A stretch of DNA of 64,000 nucleotides from SP197 sp965242595 (lineage in GTDB: Bacteria; Pseudomonadota; Alphaproteobacteria; SP197). The notes beneath the pieces were generated by a model. The model had not been told where the DNA came from. It did not search any database and worked only from the letters and a program-made list of their open reading frames with translations. Below are positions 8,250-17,561 of this stretch, one piece after another; position 1 is the first letter of the stretch, and each line of letters opens with the position of its first letter. Position numbers and translations under genes: made by a program. The stretch is from the NCBI GenBank assembly GCA_965242595.1, contig OZ251464.1, positions 1,798,001 through 1,862,000 on the forward strand. The letters run 5' to 3'.

Positions 8250-10385
8250 TCACATCCTGGCGCGCTCGACGGCGGTGACGCTGGGGCTGGCGCGCAGGGC
8301 GGCGACGATGGCGGTCAGGTGCCGCACATCCTTCACCTCCACATCGATGCTCATCTCGAAAAAGTCGGCGGCGCGCCTGGTGAATTTCAGGTTGGAGATG
8401 TTGCCATCGTTCGAACCGATCAGGGTGGTGATGGCGCCCAGGGTGCCGGGCTCGTTCGCCACCACCACATCGATGCGCCCGACATGCGGCCCGTCCGCCT
8501 CGCCATCGACGGACCACGCCACGTCCAGCCAGCGTTCCGGCGTCTCCTCGAACTGTTGCAGGGTGTCGCAATCGATGGTGTGAACGGTCAGCCCCTCGCC
8601 GGAGGTCACGATGCCGACGATGCGATCGCCGGGGAGCGGGTGGCAGCATGCGGCGAAATGGAACGCCATGCCCGGGATCAACCCGCGGATCGGGATGGCG
8701 GCGCCCGTCGCGGCACCCTCGTCGGATACCGCCTGGCAGGAGGCGGCGCCGACGGCCGCCGGGAAGGCCGCGCCCACCGCCTGCAGAGCGGCGATCTCGC
8801 CGCGCCCGACCGCCGCCTGCAGATCTTCGCCACCCTTGCGGCCCAGCGCCCGGGCGGCACGCTTCAGCGCCGCCTCGGTCATGTTGCGGCGCGCCTGGGC
8901 AAAGCAGCGTTCCAGCATGGCCTTGCCCAGCCTTATGTGCTGGTCGCGCTCGCGCATGCGCACGAAGCGCCGGATGCGCGAGCGCGCCTTGCCGGTAGCC
9001 ACGAATTGCGCCCAGGCCGGGCTGGGGGCGGCGGTCTCGGCGGTGACGATCTCCACCTGGTCGCCGTTCTGGAGCACGGTGCGCAGCTGGTTGATCTTGC
9101 CGTCGATCTTGGCACCGACGCAGCGGTCGCCGATATCGGTGTGGACGGCATAGGCGAAATCCACCGCCGTCGCCCCGCGCGGCAGGGCGATGACATCGCC
9201 CTTGGGCGTGAAGCAGAACACCTGGTCCTGAAACATCTCCAGCTTGGTGTGTTCCAGAAATTCCTCCGGGTCGGAAGCGTGTTCGAGGATCTCCAGCAGT
9301 TCGCGCACCCAGCGATACTGGCGCCCTTCGCTCTGCGAGGCGGGCGGGCCGCCCAGGCGGTAGTTCCAATGGGCGGCGACGCCGTAATCGGCAATATCCT
9401 GCATCGCCCGGGTGCGAATCTGGATTTCCAGGCGCTGATGTTCCGGCCCATGGACCGTGGTGTGAAGCGAACGGTAGCCGTTGGGCTTGGGCGTGGAGAT
9501 GTAATCCTTGAAGCGGCCGGGCACCATGGGCCAGGCGCCGTGGATCACGCCCAGGACCCGATAACAATCGGCGACGGTCTCCGGGACGATGCGGAAAGCC
9601 ACGATATCGGAGAGCTGCTCGAAGGTGACGTTCTTGCGCTGCATCTTGCACCAGATGGAATAGGGCCGTTTCTCGCGGCCCATCACCTCGGCCGCCAGGC
9701 CGGCCTGTGCCAGGGTGGCGCGCAGGCGCTCGATAACGCGGGGCATGGCGCCTTCCCCCTTGTGGCGCAGATAGCGCAGCCGCTCCATCACCGAATCCCT
9801 GGCGGCCGGGCTGATCTCGCGAAAGGCCAGATCCTCCAGCTCGTCCTTCAGCGACTGCATGCCGATGCGCTCGGCCAGCGGAACGTAGATCTCCATCGTT
9901 TCATGGGCGACGCGCAGCCGCTTTTCCGCCTTCGCGACAAAGCCCAGCGTGCGCATGTTGTGCAGGCGATCGGCCAGCTTCACCAGCAGCACGCGGATAT
10001 CGGCCGACATGGCCAGCAGCAGCTTGCGAAAATTCTCGGCCTGGCGCGTATTTTCCGATTGCAGTTCCAGCCGCGACAGCTTGGTGACGCCGTCCACCAG
10101 CTGCGCGATCTGGTGGCCGAACTGGCCGGCGATGTCGTCCAGCGTGGTGTCGGTGTCTTCCACCGTGTCGTGGAGCAGGCCGGTGACGATCGAAGAGCCG
10201 TCGAGCCGCATGTCGGCGAGGATGCCGGCAACCTCTACGGGATGGGAGAAATAGGGATCGCCCGAGGCGCGCCTCTGGGCGCCATGGGCCATCATGGCGA
10301 ACACATAGGCGCGGTTCAGCGCCTCTTCGTCGACATCGGCGTCATAGCTCTTGACCCGTTCGACGAGCTCGAACTGGCGCAGCAT
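8250..10385 (-). CDS. rsh: Bifunctional (p)ppGpp synthetase/hydrolase (Rsh)
   Basis: A full-length 711-residue RelA/SpoT homologue controlling the stringent response. The N-terminal HD hydrolase domain has HPVEVAGILA and LLHDTVEDT, whose His and Asp bind Mn. It is followed by the synthetase domain with REKRPYSIWCKMQRK and FEQLSDIVAFRIV. A TGS domain (DVIALPRGATAVDFAYAVHTDIG) comes next, then a helical region and a C-terminal ACT domain (NEPGTLGAITTLIG). Both catalytic domains look intact, as expected for the single bifunctional Rsh of Alphaproteobacteria. rpoZ ends 9 nt upstream of the ATG, so the omega subunit and Rsh are co-expressed. Confidence 0.95.
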   Translation of the reverse strand: MLRQFELVERVKSYDADVDEEALNRAYVFAMMAHGAQRRASGDPYFSHPVEVAGILADMRLDGSSIVTGLLHDTVEDTDTTLDDIAGQFGHQIAQLVDGVTKLSRLELQSENTRQAENFRKLLLAMSADIRVLLVKLADRLHNMRTLGFVAKAEKRLRVAHETMEIYVPLAERIGMQSLKDELEDLAFREISPAARDSVMERLRYLRHKGEGAMPRVIERLRATLAQAGLAAEVMGREKRPYSIWCKMQRKNVTFEQLSDIVAFRIVPETVADCYRVLGVIHGAWPMVPGRFKDYISTPKPNGYRSLHTTVHGPEHQRLEIQIRTRAMQDIADYGVAAHWNYRLGGPPASQSEGRQYRWVRELLEILEHASDPEEFLEHTKLEMFQDQVFCFTPKGDVIALPRGATAVDFAYAVHTDIGDRCVGAKIDGKINQLRTVLQNGDQVEIVTAETAAPSPAWAQFVATGKARSRIRRFVRMRERDQHIRLGKAMLERCFAQARRNMTEAALKRAARALGRKGGEDLQAAVGRGEIAALQAVGAAFPAAVGAASCQAVSDEGAATGAAIPIRGLIPGMAFHFAACCHPLPGDRIVGIVTSGEGLTVHTIDCDTLQQFEETPERWLDVAWSVDGEADGPHVGRIDVVVANEPGTLGAITTLIGSNDGNISNLKFTRRAADFFEMSIDVEVKDVRHLTAIVAALRASPSVTAVERARM

Positions 10386-10394
10386 GGCGCAAGG

Positions 10395-10763
10395 TCAGGG
10401 GGGTGGGGCGCCATCCGTGCCGTCGCCGAACGCCGCCTCGTTGTGTTCGTCGTCGCTCGAAGCCAGCGCCGCCGCAGCCGCGGCGATGGCGTCGCCGCCC
10501 GCCAGCCCGACCTCGTCGGCCACGCCATCGGCCTCGTCGTCGGGCAACTCGTCGCCATGGACCAGCTTGCGCCGCGCGATGTCGAGATCGACGCTGCCGT
10601 CGGCGATTTCGCGCAGCGCGATCACCGGGTTCTTGTCGTCGTCGAGATCGACGGTAGCCTCGGCACCATGGCCCAGCTCCCTGGCGCGCTGGGCGGAAAG
10701 CAGCACCAACTCGAAACGGTTGGCGACGCGCCTGATACAGTCTTCGACGGTAAGCCGGGCCAT
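10395..10763 (-). CDS. rpoZ: RNA polymerase omega subunit
   Basis: The 122-residue product starts MARLTVEDCIRRVANRFELVLLSAQRARE, the conserved omega fold that assists RNA polymerase assembly and, in Proteobacteria, forms part of a ppGpp site. VIALREIADGSVD matches the family core. The C-terminal half is a long acidic and Ala-rich tail. It directly precedes rsh with a 9-nt gap. The pairing of a ppGpp-binding polymerase subunit with the ppGpp enzyme is conserved in Proteobacteria. The frame continues upstream, but only as a shadow of folK. Confidence 0.93.
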   Translation of the reverse strand: MARLTVEDCIRRVANRFELVLLSAQRARELGHGAEATVDLDDDKNPVIALREIADGSVDLDIARRKLVHGDELPDDEADGVADEVGLAGGDAIAAAAAALASSDDEHNEAAFGDGTDGAPPP

Positions 10764-10837
10764 CCTGGCATCTCCACGGTTGGGTGTTTCACCATGCCCG
10801 CACCGATTGCCCCAGCCGGGGCGCAAATGCAAGCCGT

Positions 10838-11398
10838 TCAGGCGCACTCTGCCGCGCTGGCGGCATGGGCGACGGATTCCGGCAGCGGGACGAGATCGCC
10901 ACGCCAGGGTGGCAGGGCCTGGATCAGGGCGTCGATGGCCTCTCCGGTCGCCGGATGGCGCCAGCCAGGGGCGATATCGCGCAGCGGCAGCAACACGAAA
11001 GGGCGCCGGCCCATGCGCGGATGCGGCAGCAGCGGCGGCGGCCCGGCGCGCAACAGGCCGCGATGGTCCAGAAGATCGAGATCCAGCGTGCGCGCCTCGC
11101 CCCGGTGCTGCCGTCGGCGGCCCAGCTCTGCCTCCAGGGCGTGCAGCCTGGCCAGCAGGCAGGCGGGTTCCAGCCCGGTTGCCAGCTCCGCCACGCCATT
11201 GACGAACCAGGGCTGGCCGGAGGGGGGCACGGGCGCGCTGGCATACCACGGCGAGCGGGCCAGGACACGGATATCGCCCGTCCCCGACAGGCGGCAGAGC
11301 GCCTCTTCCAGCGTCCGGCGCGGCGCGCCCACGGGCGAGGGCAGGTTGGCGCCCAGGGCGATATAGACGCCTCCCGGGCCGGAAAGGCTTGCCGTCAT
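10838..11398 (-). CDS. folK: 2-amino-4-hydroxy-6-hydroxymethyldihydropteridine diphosphokinase
   Basis: The 186-residue HPPK transfers pyrophosphate from ATP to 6-hydroxymethyl-dihydropterin in folate synthesis. It shows VYIALGANL at the start, SPWYASAPVPPSGQPWFVN in the middle, and EARTLDLDLLDH with LPHPRMGRRPFVLLPL, the HPPK signature with Mg-binding Asp pairs. It lies 74 nt upstream of rpoZ on the same strand. The 94-bp gap to the divergent NYN gene likely holds both promoters. Confidence 0.94.
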   Translation of the reverse strand: MTASLSGPGGVYIALGANLPSPVGAPRRTLEEALCRLSGTGDIRVLARSPWYASAPVPPSGQPWFVNGVAELATGLEPACLLARLHALEAELGRRRQHRGEARTLDLDLLDHRGLLRAGPPPLLPHPRMGRRPFVLLPLRDIAPGWRHPATGEAIDALIQALPPWRGDLVPLPESVAHAASAAECA

Positions 11399-11473
11399 GC
11401 CCCGATGCTCCTAAGAAGGCGCCGACGCGGGCGCGACCCGGGCGCCGGCATGGCTCCACCCCAACTTCGCTTC

Positions 11474-11491
11474 ATGGAGGAAAAATTCCAT
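11474..11491 (+). promoter_or_regulatory. Possible hairpin over the ribosome binding site of the NYN gene
   Basis: A 5-bp inverted repeat (ATGGA at 11474-11478 and TCCAT at 11487-11491) flanks an A-rich loop just before the ATG at 11493. It includes the start of the GGAGGA Shine-Dalgarno at 11476-11481. If it folds in RNA it would partly hide the ribosome binding site. The stem is short, so it may be chance. Confidence 0.25.
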
Positions 11492-11492
11492 C

Positions 11493-12122
11493 ATGCTGGA
11501 TCTCTACAAGGAAGAGCGTATCGCTCTTTTCATTGACGGTCCCAATCTCTATTCCGCTTCCAGATCCCTCGGTTTCGACATCGACTACAAGAGTCTCAAG
11601 GCCCTGTTCTCGGAGAAGGGCCGCCTGATCCGCGCGATGTATTACACGGCGCTGCGCGAAGACCAGGAATACACGCCCATCCGCCCCCTTGTCGATTGGC
11701 TCGACTACAACGGCTTCACCATGGTCACCAAGCCCGCCAAGGAGTTCTTCGACCAGTCCACAGGCATCCGCAAGGTGAAGGCCAATATGGATATCGAGCT
11801 GGCGGTCGATATCCTGGAGATGAGCGTGCATCTGGACCATGTGGTGCTGTTCTCGGGCGATGGCGATTTCCGTTCGCTGGTCGAAGCCGTGCAGCGCCGG
11901 GGCGTGCGGGTGACGGTGGTCTCCACCATGCGCTCGCAGCCGCCGATGGTGGCCGACGAGCTGCGCCGCCAGGCCGACAACTTCGTCGAGCTGGGCGACC
12001 TGGTCGACGATATCGCCCGCGTCTATGACGAGGACAGGCTGCCCCGTTACGCACAGCACGACGAAGACGGCGAAGTAGATGACGAGGACGATGCCGGCGA
12101 TGCGGTCGTAATCCAGCGGTGA
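11493..12122 (+). CDS. NYN domain (LabA/DUF88) protein
   Basis: A 209-residue PIN-like NYN protein. The conserved acidic residues for metal binding appear as ALFIDGPNLY near the N-terminus, MDIELAVDIL in the middle and LFSGDGDFRSLVEAVQRRG later. ADNFVELGDL follows. Such proteins are predicted RNases, and LabA-type members occur widely in Alphaproteobacteria. The C-terminus is strongly acidic (EDGEVDDEDDAGD). A GGAGGA site precedes the ATG. Its stop overlaps the GTG of the uracil-DNA glycosylase gene, so the two are coupled. The cellular target is unknown. Confidence 0.9.
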   Translation: MLDLYKEERIALFIDGPNLYSASRSLGFDIDYKSLKALFSEKGRLIRAMYYTALREDQEYTPIRPLVDWLDYNGFTMVTKPAKEFFDQSTGIRKVKANMDIELAVDILEMSVHLDHVVLFSGDGDFRSLVEAVQRRGVRVTVVSTMRSQPPMVADELRRQADNFVELGDLVDDIARVYDEDRLPRYAQHDEDGEVDDEDDAGDAVVIQR

Positions 12123-12781
12123 CGGTCGCCACGCCGGAGGCCGACTGCCCGCTCTGCCCGCGGCTGGCGGCCTTCCGGCGGACCTGGCGAGACGACCGGC
12201 CCGGCTGGTTCAACGCGCCGGTGCCCTCCTTCGGCCCCATCGCCGCGCGCTTGCTGGTGGTGGGGCTGGCCCCGGGGCTGAAGGGGGCGAACCGCACCGG
12301 CCGCCCCTTCACCGGCGACGGTGCCGGCGCCCTGCTCTTCCCCACCCTGCTGTGGGCGGGCCTGGCGCGGGGCTGCTACCGGGCCCGTCCCGACGACGGC
12401 CTGGAACTGCTGGATTGCCGCATTGCCAACGCGGTGCGCTGCGTGCCGCCACAGAACAGGCCACTTTCGGCGGAGATCCGCCGCTGCAACCCGTTCCTGG
12501 CGGCCGAGATCGCCGCCCTTCCCCGCCTGCGGGCGATCCTGGCCCTTGGCACCGTCGCGCACCGGGCCGTGCTGGACGCGCTGGGCCTGCGCCCGGCCGC
12601 CGCAGGCTTTGCCCACGGAGCCCTCCACCGGCTGCAGAACGGCCTGATTCTGGCGGACAGCTACCATTGCTCGCGTCTCAACACCAACACCGGCCGCCTG
12701 ACGGAGGCGATGTTCCGTTCGGTCTTCACCGCCCTTCGCAGCTTTCTCGAAGGCCCGAACGACGCCCCGGGCAAGCGTTGA
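12119..12781 (+). CDS. Uracil-DNA glycosylase, family 5 (UDGb type)
   Basis: A 220-residue base-excision repair enzyme. Cys residues near the N-terminus (DCPLCPRL) and later (NAVRCVPPQNRP, RRCNPFL) are the iron-sulphur cluster ligands of this group. Motif GLAPGLKGANRTGRPFTGDGAG and the C-terminal YHCSRLNTNTGRLT identify the type 5 (UDGb) subfamily. The active-site motif starts GLAPG, without the polar catalytic residue of family 4, as is usual in UDGb. It removes uracil and deaminated bases from DNA. The GTG start overlaps the NYN stop by 4 nt. Confidence 0.92.
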   Translation: MTVATPEADCPLCPRLAAFRRTWRDDRPGWFNAPVPSFGPIAARLLVVGLAPGLKGANRTGRPFTGDGAGALLFPTLLWAGLARGCYRARPDDGLELLDCRIANAVRCVPPQNRPLSAEIRRCNPFLAAEIAALPRLRAILALGTVAHRAVLDALGLRPAAAGFAHGALHRLQNGLILADSYHCSRLNTNTGRLTEAMFRSVFTALRSFLEGPNDAPGKR

Positions 12782-12833
12782 CGGCCGCCGGGGAACTGCG
12801 TATGTGCGAACGCCCCTTGGCAACGGAGGAATC

Positions 12834-13310
12834 ATGGTCGGCAGAATCGAGGCGCGCCTCGCCGAACTGGGTATCGAACTGCCCCAGGCGGCGGCCCCGG
12901 CGGCGAACTACGTCCCCTTTGCCAGCAGCGGCGCCCTGGTCTTCGTCGCCGGCCAATTGCCGATGGCCGATGGCAAACTGGCCTGGCGCGGCCAGCTGGG
13001 CCGCGAACTGGCAGCCGAGGACGGCTACCGGGCGGCAAGGCTGTGCGGCCTCAATGTCATCGCCCAGCTGAAGGCGGCCTGCGAAGGCGATCTGGACCGG
13101 GTGCGGCGCATCCTGCGCCTGGGCGGCTTTGTCAACGCCAGCGGCGACTTTTACGACCATCCGCAGGCCATCAATGGTGCCAGCGATCTCATGGTCGATG
13201 TGTTCGGCCAGTGCGGGCGCCATGCCCGCGCCGCCGTCGGCTGCTCCTCGCTGCCCTTCGGCGCGGCGACGGAGGTCGAAGCCATAGCGGAGATCGGCCC
13301 GGCATCATGA
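12834..13310 (+). CDS. RidA family protein
   Basis: A 158-residue RidA/YjgF-like protein preceded by an excellent GGAGGA site 3 nt before the ATG. LVFVAGQLPMADGKLAWRGQLG and GLNVIAQLKAACEGDLDRVRRILRLGGFVNA match the long RidA subfamily. GQCGRHARAAVGCSSLPFGAATEVEAIAEI is the family C-terminus, where Arg in HARAAVG corresponds to the substrate-binding arginine. RidA enzymes hydrolyse reactive enamines and imines formed by PLP enzymes. It lies 7 nt before a ThDP-dependent enzyme, which suggests joint work in keto-acid or amine metabolism. Confidence 0.92.
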   Translation: MVGRIEARLAELGIELPQAAAPAANYVPFASSGALVFVAGQLPMADGKLAWRGQLGRELAAEDGYRAARLCGLNVIAQLKAACEGDLDRVRRILRLGGFVNASGDFYDHPQAINGASDLMVDVFGQCGRHARAAVGCSSLPFGAATEVEAIAEIGPAS

Positions 13311-13317
13311 CGGCATC

Positions 13318-14967
13318 ATGAATGGCGGCGAGGCCCTGGTCCGCACCCTCCTTCGCCACGGGGTGCGGACGGCCTTCTGCGTGCCCGGCGAGAGCTATCT
13401 CGCAGTTCTCGATGCCCTGGCGCGGCGGGCAGACGACATCCGCCTTATTACCAACCGCCACGAATCGGGCGCCGCTTTCGCCGCCAACGGCTATGCCAAG
13501 ATCGCGCGCCGGCCGGGCATCGCCTTTGTCAGCCGCGGCCCCGGCGCCGCCAATGCCGCCATCGGCGTGCACACGGCCGCCCAGGATTCGATCCCGCTGG
13601 TGCTGTTCGTCGGCCAGGTGCCGCGCGCCGAGCGGGGCCGCGAGGCCTTCCAGGAGATCGACTGCCGCGCCGTCTTCGGCTCCATGGCCAAGGCGGTGCT
13701 GGAGCCGCCAGCCCCCGCCGACACCGCCCGCGCGACGGCCGAGGCGCTGGCCATGGCCCGGGCCGGGCGGCCGGGGCCGGTGGTGGTCGCCTTGCCTGAG
13801 GATGTGACAGAGGGAGAAGCGGGCCAGGCCGCCATCCCGCCCCTGCCCCCGCCGCCGCTGTGCGAGGCCGCTCCCGCACGTCTGGCCGAGGCCATTGCCA
13901 CCATCGACCGTGCCCGCCGCGTGCTGATCGTCGCCGGCGAGCTGGTCAAGGCCGAGGCGGCGACCATGCGGCTGGGCGCCTTTGCCGAGGCGGCCGGGGC
14001 GGCGGTGGTGGCGGCTTTCCGCTGTCAGGATGTCCTGAACAACGACCATCCGGCCTATGTTGGCGTTTTCGGACGCGAGCGCCCGCCCTATCTGAAGCGG
14101 GCCTGGGCCGAGGCCGACCTGGCGATTTTCGCCGGCAGCCGCTTCGACGCCGTCACCAGCGAGGATTTCGCGCTGGCGGCGGGAGATGGCCGGAAGGTGT
14201 TGGCGATCTACCCTTCGCCCGAGGTTATCGCCCGGCTTGGCCCCGATCTGGGCATCGCCGCCGCTGTCGGACCGACCTTGCGCGCCCTGGCAGGTGCCGT
14301 GGCGACGCCAGAGGCGGAACGGGCGGCGTGGCAGGCGGCGCTGAAGGCCGGCTTCGAGAGCTATCGGGCCGAAGCGCGCGAGACGGTGGGCCGGGTCGCC
14401 ATGGCCGAAATCGTCCGCCATGCCGACCGCCGACTGGCCGCCATCGACCATGTGGTTGCCAACGATGCCGGCAATTTCGCCGGCTGGCTGCACCGCTATT
14501 TCCGCTATCGCCTGCCCGACAGCCAGGCCGGGCCGATGGCGGGCGCCATGGGCTATGCCCTGCCGGCCGCCATCGGCGCCGCGCTGGCCCGGCCGGGCGC
14601 GCGGGTGGTGGCGTTTGCTGGCGACGGCGGTTTCCAGATGAGCATGCAGGAGCTCGCCACCGCCGTGCAGCACCGCCTGAAGATCGTCGTTATCGTCTGC
14701 GACAATGGCCAGTATGGCACCATCGCCGCGGCCGCGGCCGCACGCACCGGCGGCAAGCTGACCGCCGCCCATGGCGCGGCCTTCCGTATCCCCGGCCCGG
14801 ATTTCGCCGCCCTGGCCAGGGCCTGCGGCGCGCCCGCCTGGCGGGTGGAAAACACGCAGGCCTTCGCGCCCGCCTTCGACGCAGCCCTGGCCCTTGACGG
14901 CCCCGGCCTGATCCATGTTCTGACCGACCCGTGCGACGCCTCCGCCGGTATCCCGGCAGAGGGTTGA
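13318..14967 (+). CDS. Thiamine pyrophosphate-binding protein, acetolactate synthase-like
   Basis: A 549-residue ThDP enzyme with three domains. The N-terminal Pyr domain carries catalytic Glu49 (NRHESGAAFAANGYAKI) and SRGPGAANAAIGVHTAAQDSIPLV. The central domain contains VLIVAGE. The C-terminal PP domain has the GDGGF...N motif (FAGDGGFQMSMQEL then VCDNGQYG) that binds Mg and ThDP. It resembles the IlvB catalytic subunit, but no small subunit follows, so a decarboxylase or carboligase other than acetolactate synthase is likely. It follows ridA after 7 nt, and the next gene starts 8 nt after its stop. Confidence 0.87.
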   Translation: MNGGEALVRTLLRHGVRTAFCVPGESYLAVLDALARRADDIRLITNRHESGAAFAANGYAKIARRPGIAFVSRGPGAANAAIGVHTAAQDSIPLVLFVGQVPRAERGREAFQEIDCRAVFGSMAKAVLEPPAPADTARATAEALAMARAGRPGPVVVALPEDVTEGEAGQAAIPPLPPPPLCEAAPARLAEAIATIDRARRVLIVAGELVKAEAATMRLGAFAEAAGAAVVAAFRCQDVLNNDHPAYVGVFGRERPPYLKRAWAEADLAIFAGSRFDAVTSEDFALAAGDGRKVLAIYPSPEVIARLGPDLGIAAAVGPTLRALAGAVATPEAERAAWQAALKAGFESYRAEARETVGRVAMAEIVRHADRRLAAIDHVVANDAGNFAGWLHRYFRYRLPDSQAGPMAGAMGYALPAAIGAALARPGARVVAFAGDGGFQMSMQELATAVQHRLKIVVIVCDNGQYGTIAAAAAARTGGKLTAAHGAAFRIPGPDFAALARACGAPAWRVENTQAFAPAFDAALALDGPGLIHVLTDPCDASAGIPAEG

Positions 14968-14975
14968 ACGGCGCC

Positions 14976-16145
14976 ATGGGCGAGGGCGCCCCGGACAGCG
15001 AAGCGCTGACGGTGCGCACCGTCGCCAGCATCCACGACTGCCCGGCCACGGCCTGGAACGCCTGCGCCGGCTCCGCCGACCCCTTCCTGCGCCATGCCTT
15101 TCTAGCCTGCCTGGAAGACAGCGGCTCGGCCGCCCCGGCCACCGGCTGGCGTCCGGCCCACATCCTGATCGAAGACCGGCACGGCAGCCTGTGCGCCTGT
15201 GCGCCGGCCTATCTCAAAAGCCATTCCTGGGGCGAATATGTCTTCGATCAGGGCTGGGCAGAGGCACTGGCGCGGGTGGGCGAAGATTATTACCCCAAGC
15301 TGCTGGTCGCCGTTCCTTTCACGCCTGCCACCGGCCCGCGTCTGCTGACCACGCCCGGCTTCGGCGGTGCCCGCGCCCGGCAGCTGCTGGCCAACGCCAT
15401 CCGCCTGGTGGCAGAGCAGGCCGGTGCGTCTTCGGCGCATATCAACTTCCTGCTGCACCGGGAATGGCAGGCGCTGGGCAAGGCGGGCTATCTGCAGCGG
15501 CGCGGCATCCAGTTCCACTGGACGAACCGGGGCTATGGCGATTTCGATGCCTTCCTGGCCACGCTGCGCCAGCGCAAGCGCAAGGCGATCCGCCGCGAAC
15601 GGCGCGCCGCCACCCAGGGCGGCATCGAGATTTGCAGGCTGACCGGCAGCGCGTTGACCGAAGAGGTGTGGGACGCCTTCTATGCCTTTTATCGCGACAC
15701 CGGGCAGCGCAAATGGGGCATGCCCTATCTTTCCCGCACTTTCTTCACACTGCTGGGCCGGCGCATGGGCGAGGCGGTGCTGCTGATCATGGCCCGGCGC
15801 GACGGGCGCTGGATCGCCGGGGCGCTGAACATGATCGGCGGCGACACACTCTATGGGCGCTATTGGGGCGCCATTGAGGATGTGCCGATGCTGCATTTCG
15901 AATGCTGCTATTATCAGGCGATCGAGCACGCCATCGCGGCGGGCCTGGCTCGTGTGGAGGCCGGCGCCCAGGGCGGCCACAAATTGCAGCGGGGCTATCT
16001 GCCGGTTGCCACCTATTCGGCCCACTGGCTGCGCCACGAAGGGCTGGCGGCCGCCGTCGCCCGCTTTCTGGAAGAGGAGGACCGCCATGTCGAGGAACAG
16101 CTTGAAGCCATAGGTGAGGCATATTCCCCCTTCCGGCGGGCGTAA
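14976..16145 (+). CDS. COG3146 (DUF482) GNAT/FemAB-like acyltransferase
   Basis: The 389-residue protein matches the DUF482/COG3146 group, predicted N-acyltransferases with a double GNAT fold related to peptidoglycan-bridge FemAB enzymes. Seen are PFLRHAFLACLEDSGS, RPAHILIED, KSHSWGEYVFDQGWA, TPATGPRLLT and LRQRKRKAIRRERR. C-terminally it has MPYLSRTFF, RYWGAIEDVPMLHFECCYYQAIEHAI and GAQGGHKLQRGYLP. The ATG at 14976 has an upstream AGAGGG and lies 8 nt after the ThDP gene. A start at 14931 would overlap that gene by 37 nt. The substrate is unknown. Confidence 0.88.
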   Translation: MGEGAPDSEALTVRTVASIHDCPATAWNACAGSADPFLRHAFLACLEDSGSAAPATGWRPAHILIEDRHGSLCACAPAYLKSHSWGEYVFDQGWAEALARVGEDYYPKLLVAVPFTPATGPRLLTTPGFGGARARQLLANAIRLVAEQAGASSAHINFLLHREWQALGKAGYLQRRGIQFHWTNRGYGDFDAFLATLRQRKRKAIRRERRAATQGGIEICRLTGSALTEEVWDAFYAFYRDTGQRKWGMPYLSRTFFTLLGRRMGEAVLLIMARRDGRWIAGALNMIGGDTLYGRYWGAIEDVPMLHFECCYYQAIEHAIAAGLARVEAGAQGGHKLQRGYLPVATYSAHWLRHEGLAAAVARFLEEEDRHVEEQLEAIGEAYSPFRRA

Positions 16146-16279
16146 GGCGGCGCTTGCGCGTTGCGGGGGGCGCGCCTATGGTGGCCCGCGTGGCAACGGT
16201 TCGCATGGGCCCGGGTGGCGGCGATCCGGGGCGACCGCGATCTCGCTTGCAAGAACATCCATGCCTCGGCCTGCCGTTC

Positions 16280-17557
16280 ATGCCGTTCAGCTTCGTCCAC
16301 ACCGCCGACATTCACCTCGACTCGCCGCTGCGTTCGCTGGCGCTGCGCGACCCTGACCTTGCCGAGTTGATCGGCAACGCTACCCGCCAGGCCTTCGAGC
16401 GGACTATCGATCTGTGCCTCGACGAACGGGTCGATGCCCTGGCGATCGCCGGCGACCTCTATGACGGCGAGCAGACATCGATCAAGACGGCACTGTTCCT
16501 GGCCGCACAATTGCGGCGGCTGGACGAGGCGGGGATTCGCACCTTCATCGTGCGCGGCAATCACGATGCTCAATCGAAGATCTCCTCCAGCCGGGAGCTG
16601 ACGCTGCCGGAGAGCGTCAAGGTCTTCGGCGGGCGAGGCGAAGCGTTGGAACTCGACCGTCCGCGCGGCGAAATTCCCGTCGCCATCCACGGTGTCAGCT
16701 TCGCCAAACCCCAGGCACCCGAAAGCCTCGTCCCCAAATTCAGGCCTGCCGTCGCCGATGCCTTCAATATCGGCCTGCTTCACACCAGCCTCGGCGGCTC
16801 GCCCCATCATGACACCTATGCGCCCTGCAGCGTTGCGGAGCTTGTAGAGACCGGCTTCGACTACTGGTGCCTGGGCCATATCCACAAACGCGAGGTGCAT
16901 GGCGAGAATCCGTTCATCGTCATGCCCGGCATCCCTCAGGGGCGCCATGTCGGCGAAGACGGCCCCAGATCGGTGACTATGGTCCGGGTAGCAGACGACC
17001 GCTCGGTCTCTTGTCGTGAACACTCCGTCTGCGTCGCCCAATTCGCGCGTGTCACGGTCGATCTCACCGGTGTTGAAAGGCAACACGAGATGACCCGGCG
17101 CATCGGCGCGAAGCTCGAGGAGGCGCGTGCTGGCATTCCCGCGGACCATGCGGTCGTGCGGCTGGAGCTTTGCGGCCAGACCGCCCTGAACTGGCAGCTA
17201 CGGCGGAATCCGGAAACCACGAAAGCCGAAGCCCAGGATCGCGCCAGCACGATAAGCCGCACCTGGATCGAGAAGGTCGAACTCGCTACCCGGGAACCCG
17301 GAACGCCCGGCACCGACATCGGGCCGGTGAGCGAACTCGCCCAGACGATGCGTGGCCAGGCCCAGCGCACGGACGAATCCTTCCAGGAGGCAGCGCGAGA
17401 AGCGATGGAGGAGTTGAACAGGGTTCTGCCCCCGGAGGCACGTCATATTCTTGGCGATAGCGAAGAGGAGCGCGCCCAAATACTCGACACGCTGATCGCC
17501 GAAGGATGCGAAGCGGTGCTGGCGCATCTCCGTGGAAGCTCGTACGGGGAAGGATAG
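16280..17557 (+). CDS. Mre11/SbcD-like DNA repair exonuclease (YhaO type)
   Basis: A 425-residue calcineurin-like phosphoesterase. Metal motifs appear in order: HTADIHLDSPL (D and H), AGDLYDG, RGNHDAQS, LLHTSLGG and GHIHKREV. This is the full Mre11/SbcD dimetal set. The C-terminal third is a helical partner-binding region. The start at 16280 gives the canonical MPFSFVHTADIH N-terminus. Upstream in-frame ATGs would add a non-conserved leader, and no clear Shine-Dalgarno is seen. The adjacent large ATPase makes the pair an SbcCD/YhaO-YhaN-type DNA end-processing complex. Base composition is less GC-rich than in flanking genes. Confidence 0.9.
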   Translation: MPFSFVHTADIHLDSPLRSLALRDPDLAELIGNATRQAFERTIDLCLDERVDALAIAGDLYDGEQTSIKTALFLAAQLRRLDEAGIRTFIVRGNHDAQSKISSSRELTLPESVKVFGGRGEALELDRPRGEIPVAIHGVSFAKPQAPESLVPKFRPAVADAFNIGLLHTSLGGSPHHDTYAPCSVAELVETGFDYWCLGHIHKREVHGENPFIVMPGIPQGRHVGEDGPRSVTMVRVADDRSVSCREHSVCVAQFARVTVDLTGVERQHEMTRRIGAKLEEARAGIPADHAVVRLELCGQTALNWQLRRNPETTKAEAQDRASTISRTWIEKVELATREPGTPGTDIGPVSELAQTMRGQAQRTDESFQEAAREAMEELNRVLPPEARHILGDSEEERAQILDTLIAEGCEAVLAHLRGSSYGEG

Positions 17558-17561
17558 GTCG

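Noticed and set aside
7710..11366. Very long plus-strand open frame (over 1200 codons)
   Set aside because: It is antisense to acpS, rsh, rpoZ and folK, with low-complexity Gly/Ala/Arg/His composition and no motifs. It is a product of high third-position GC.
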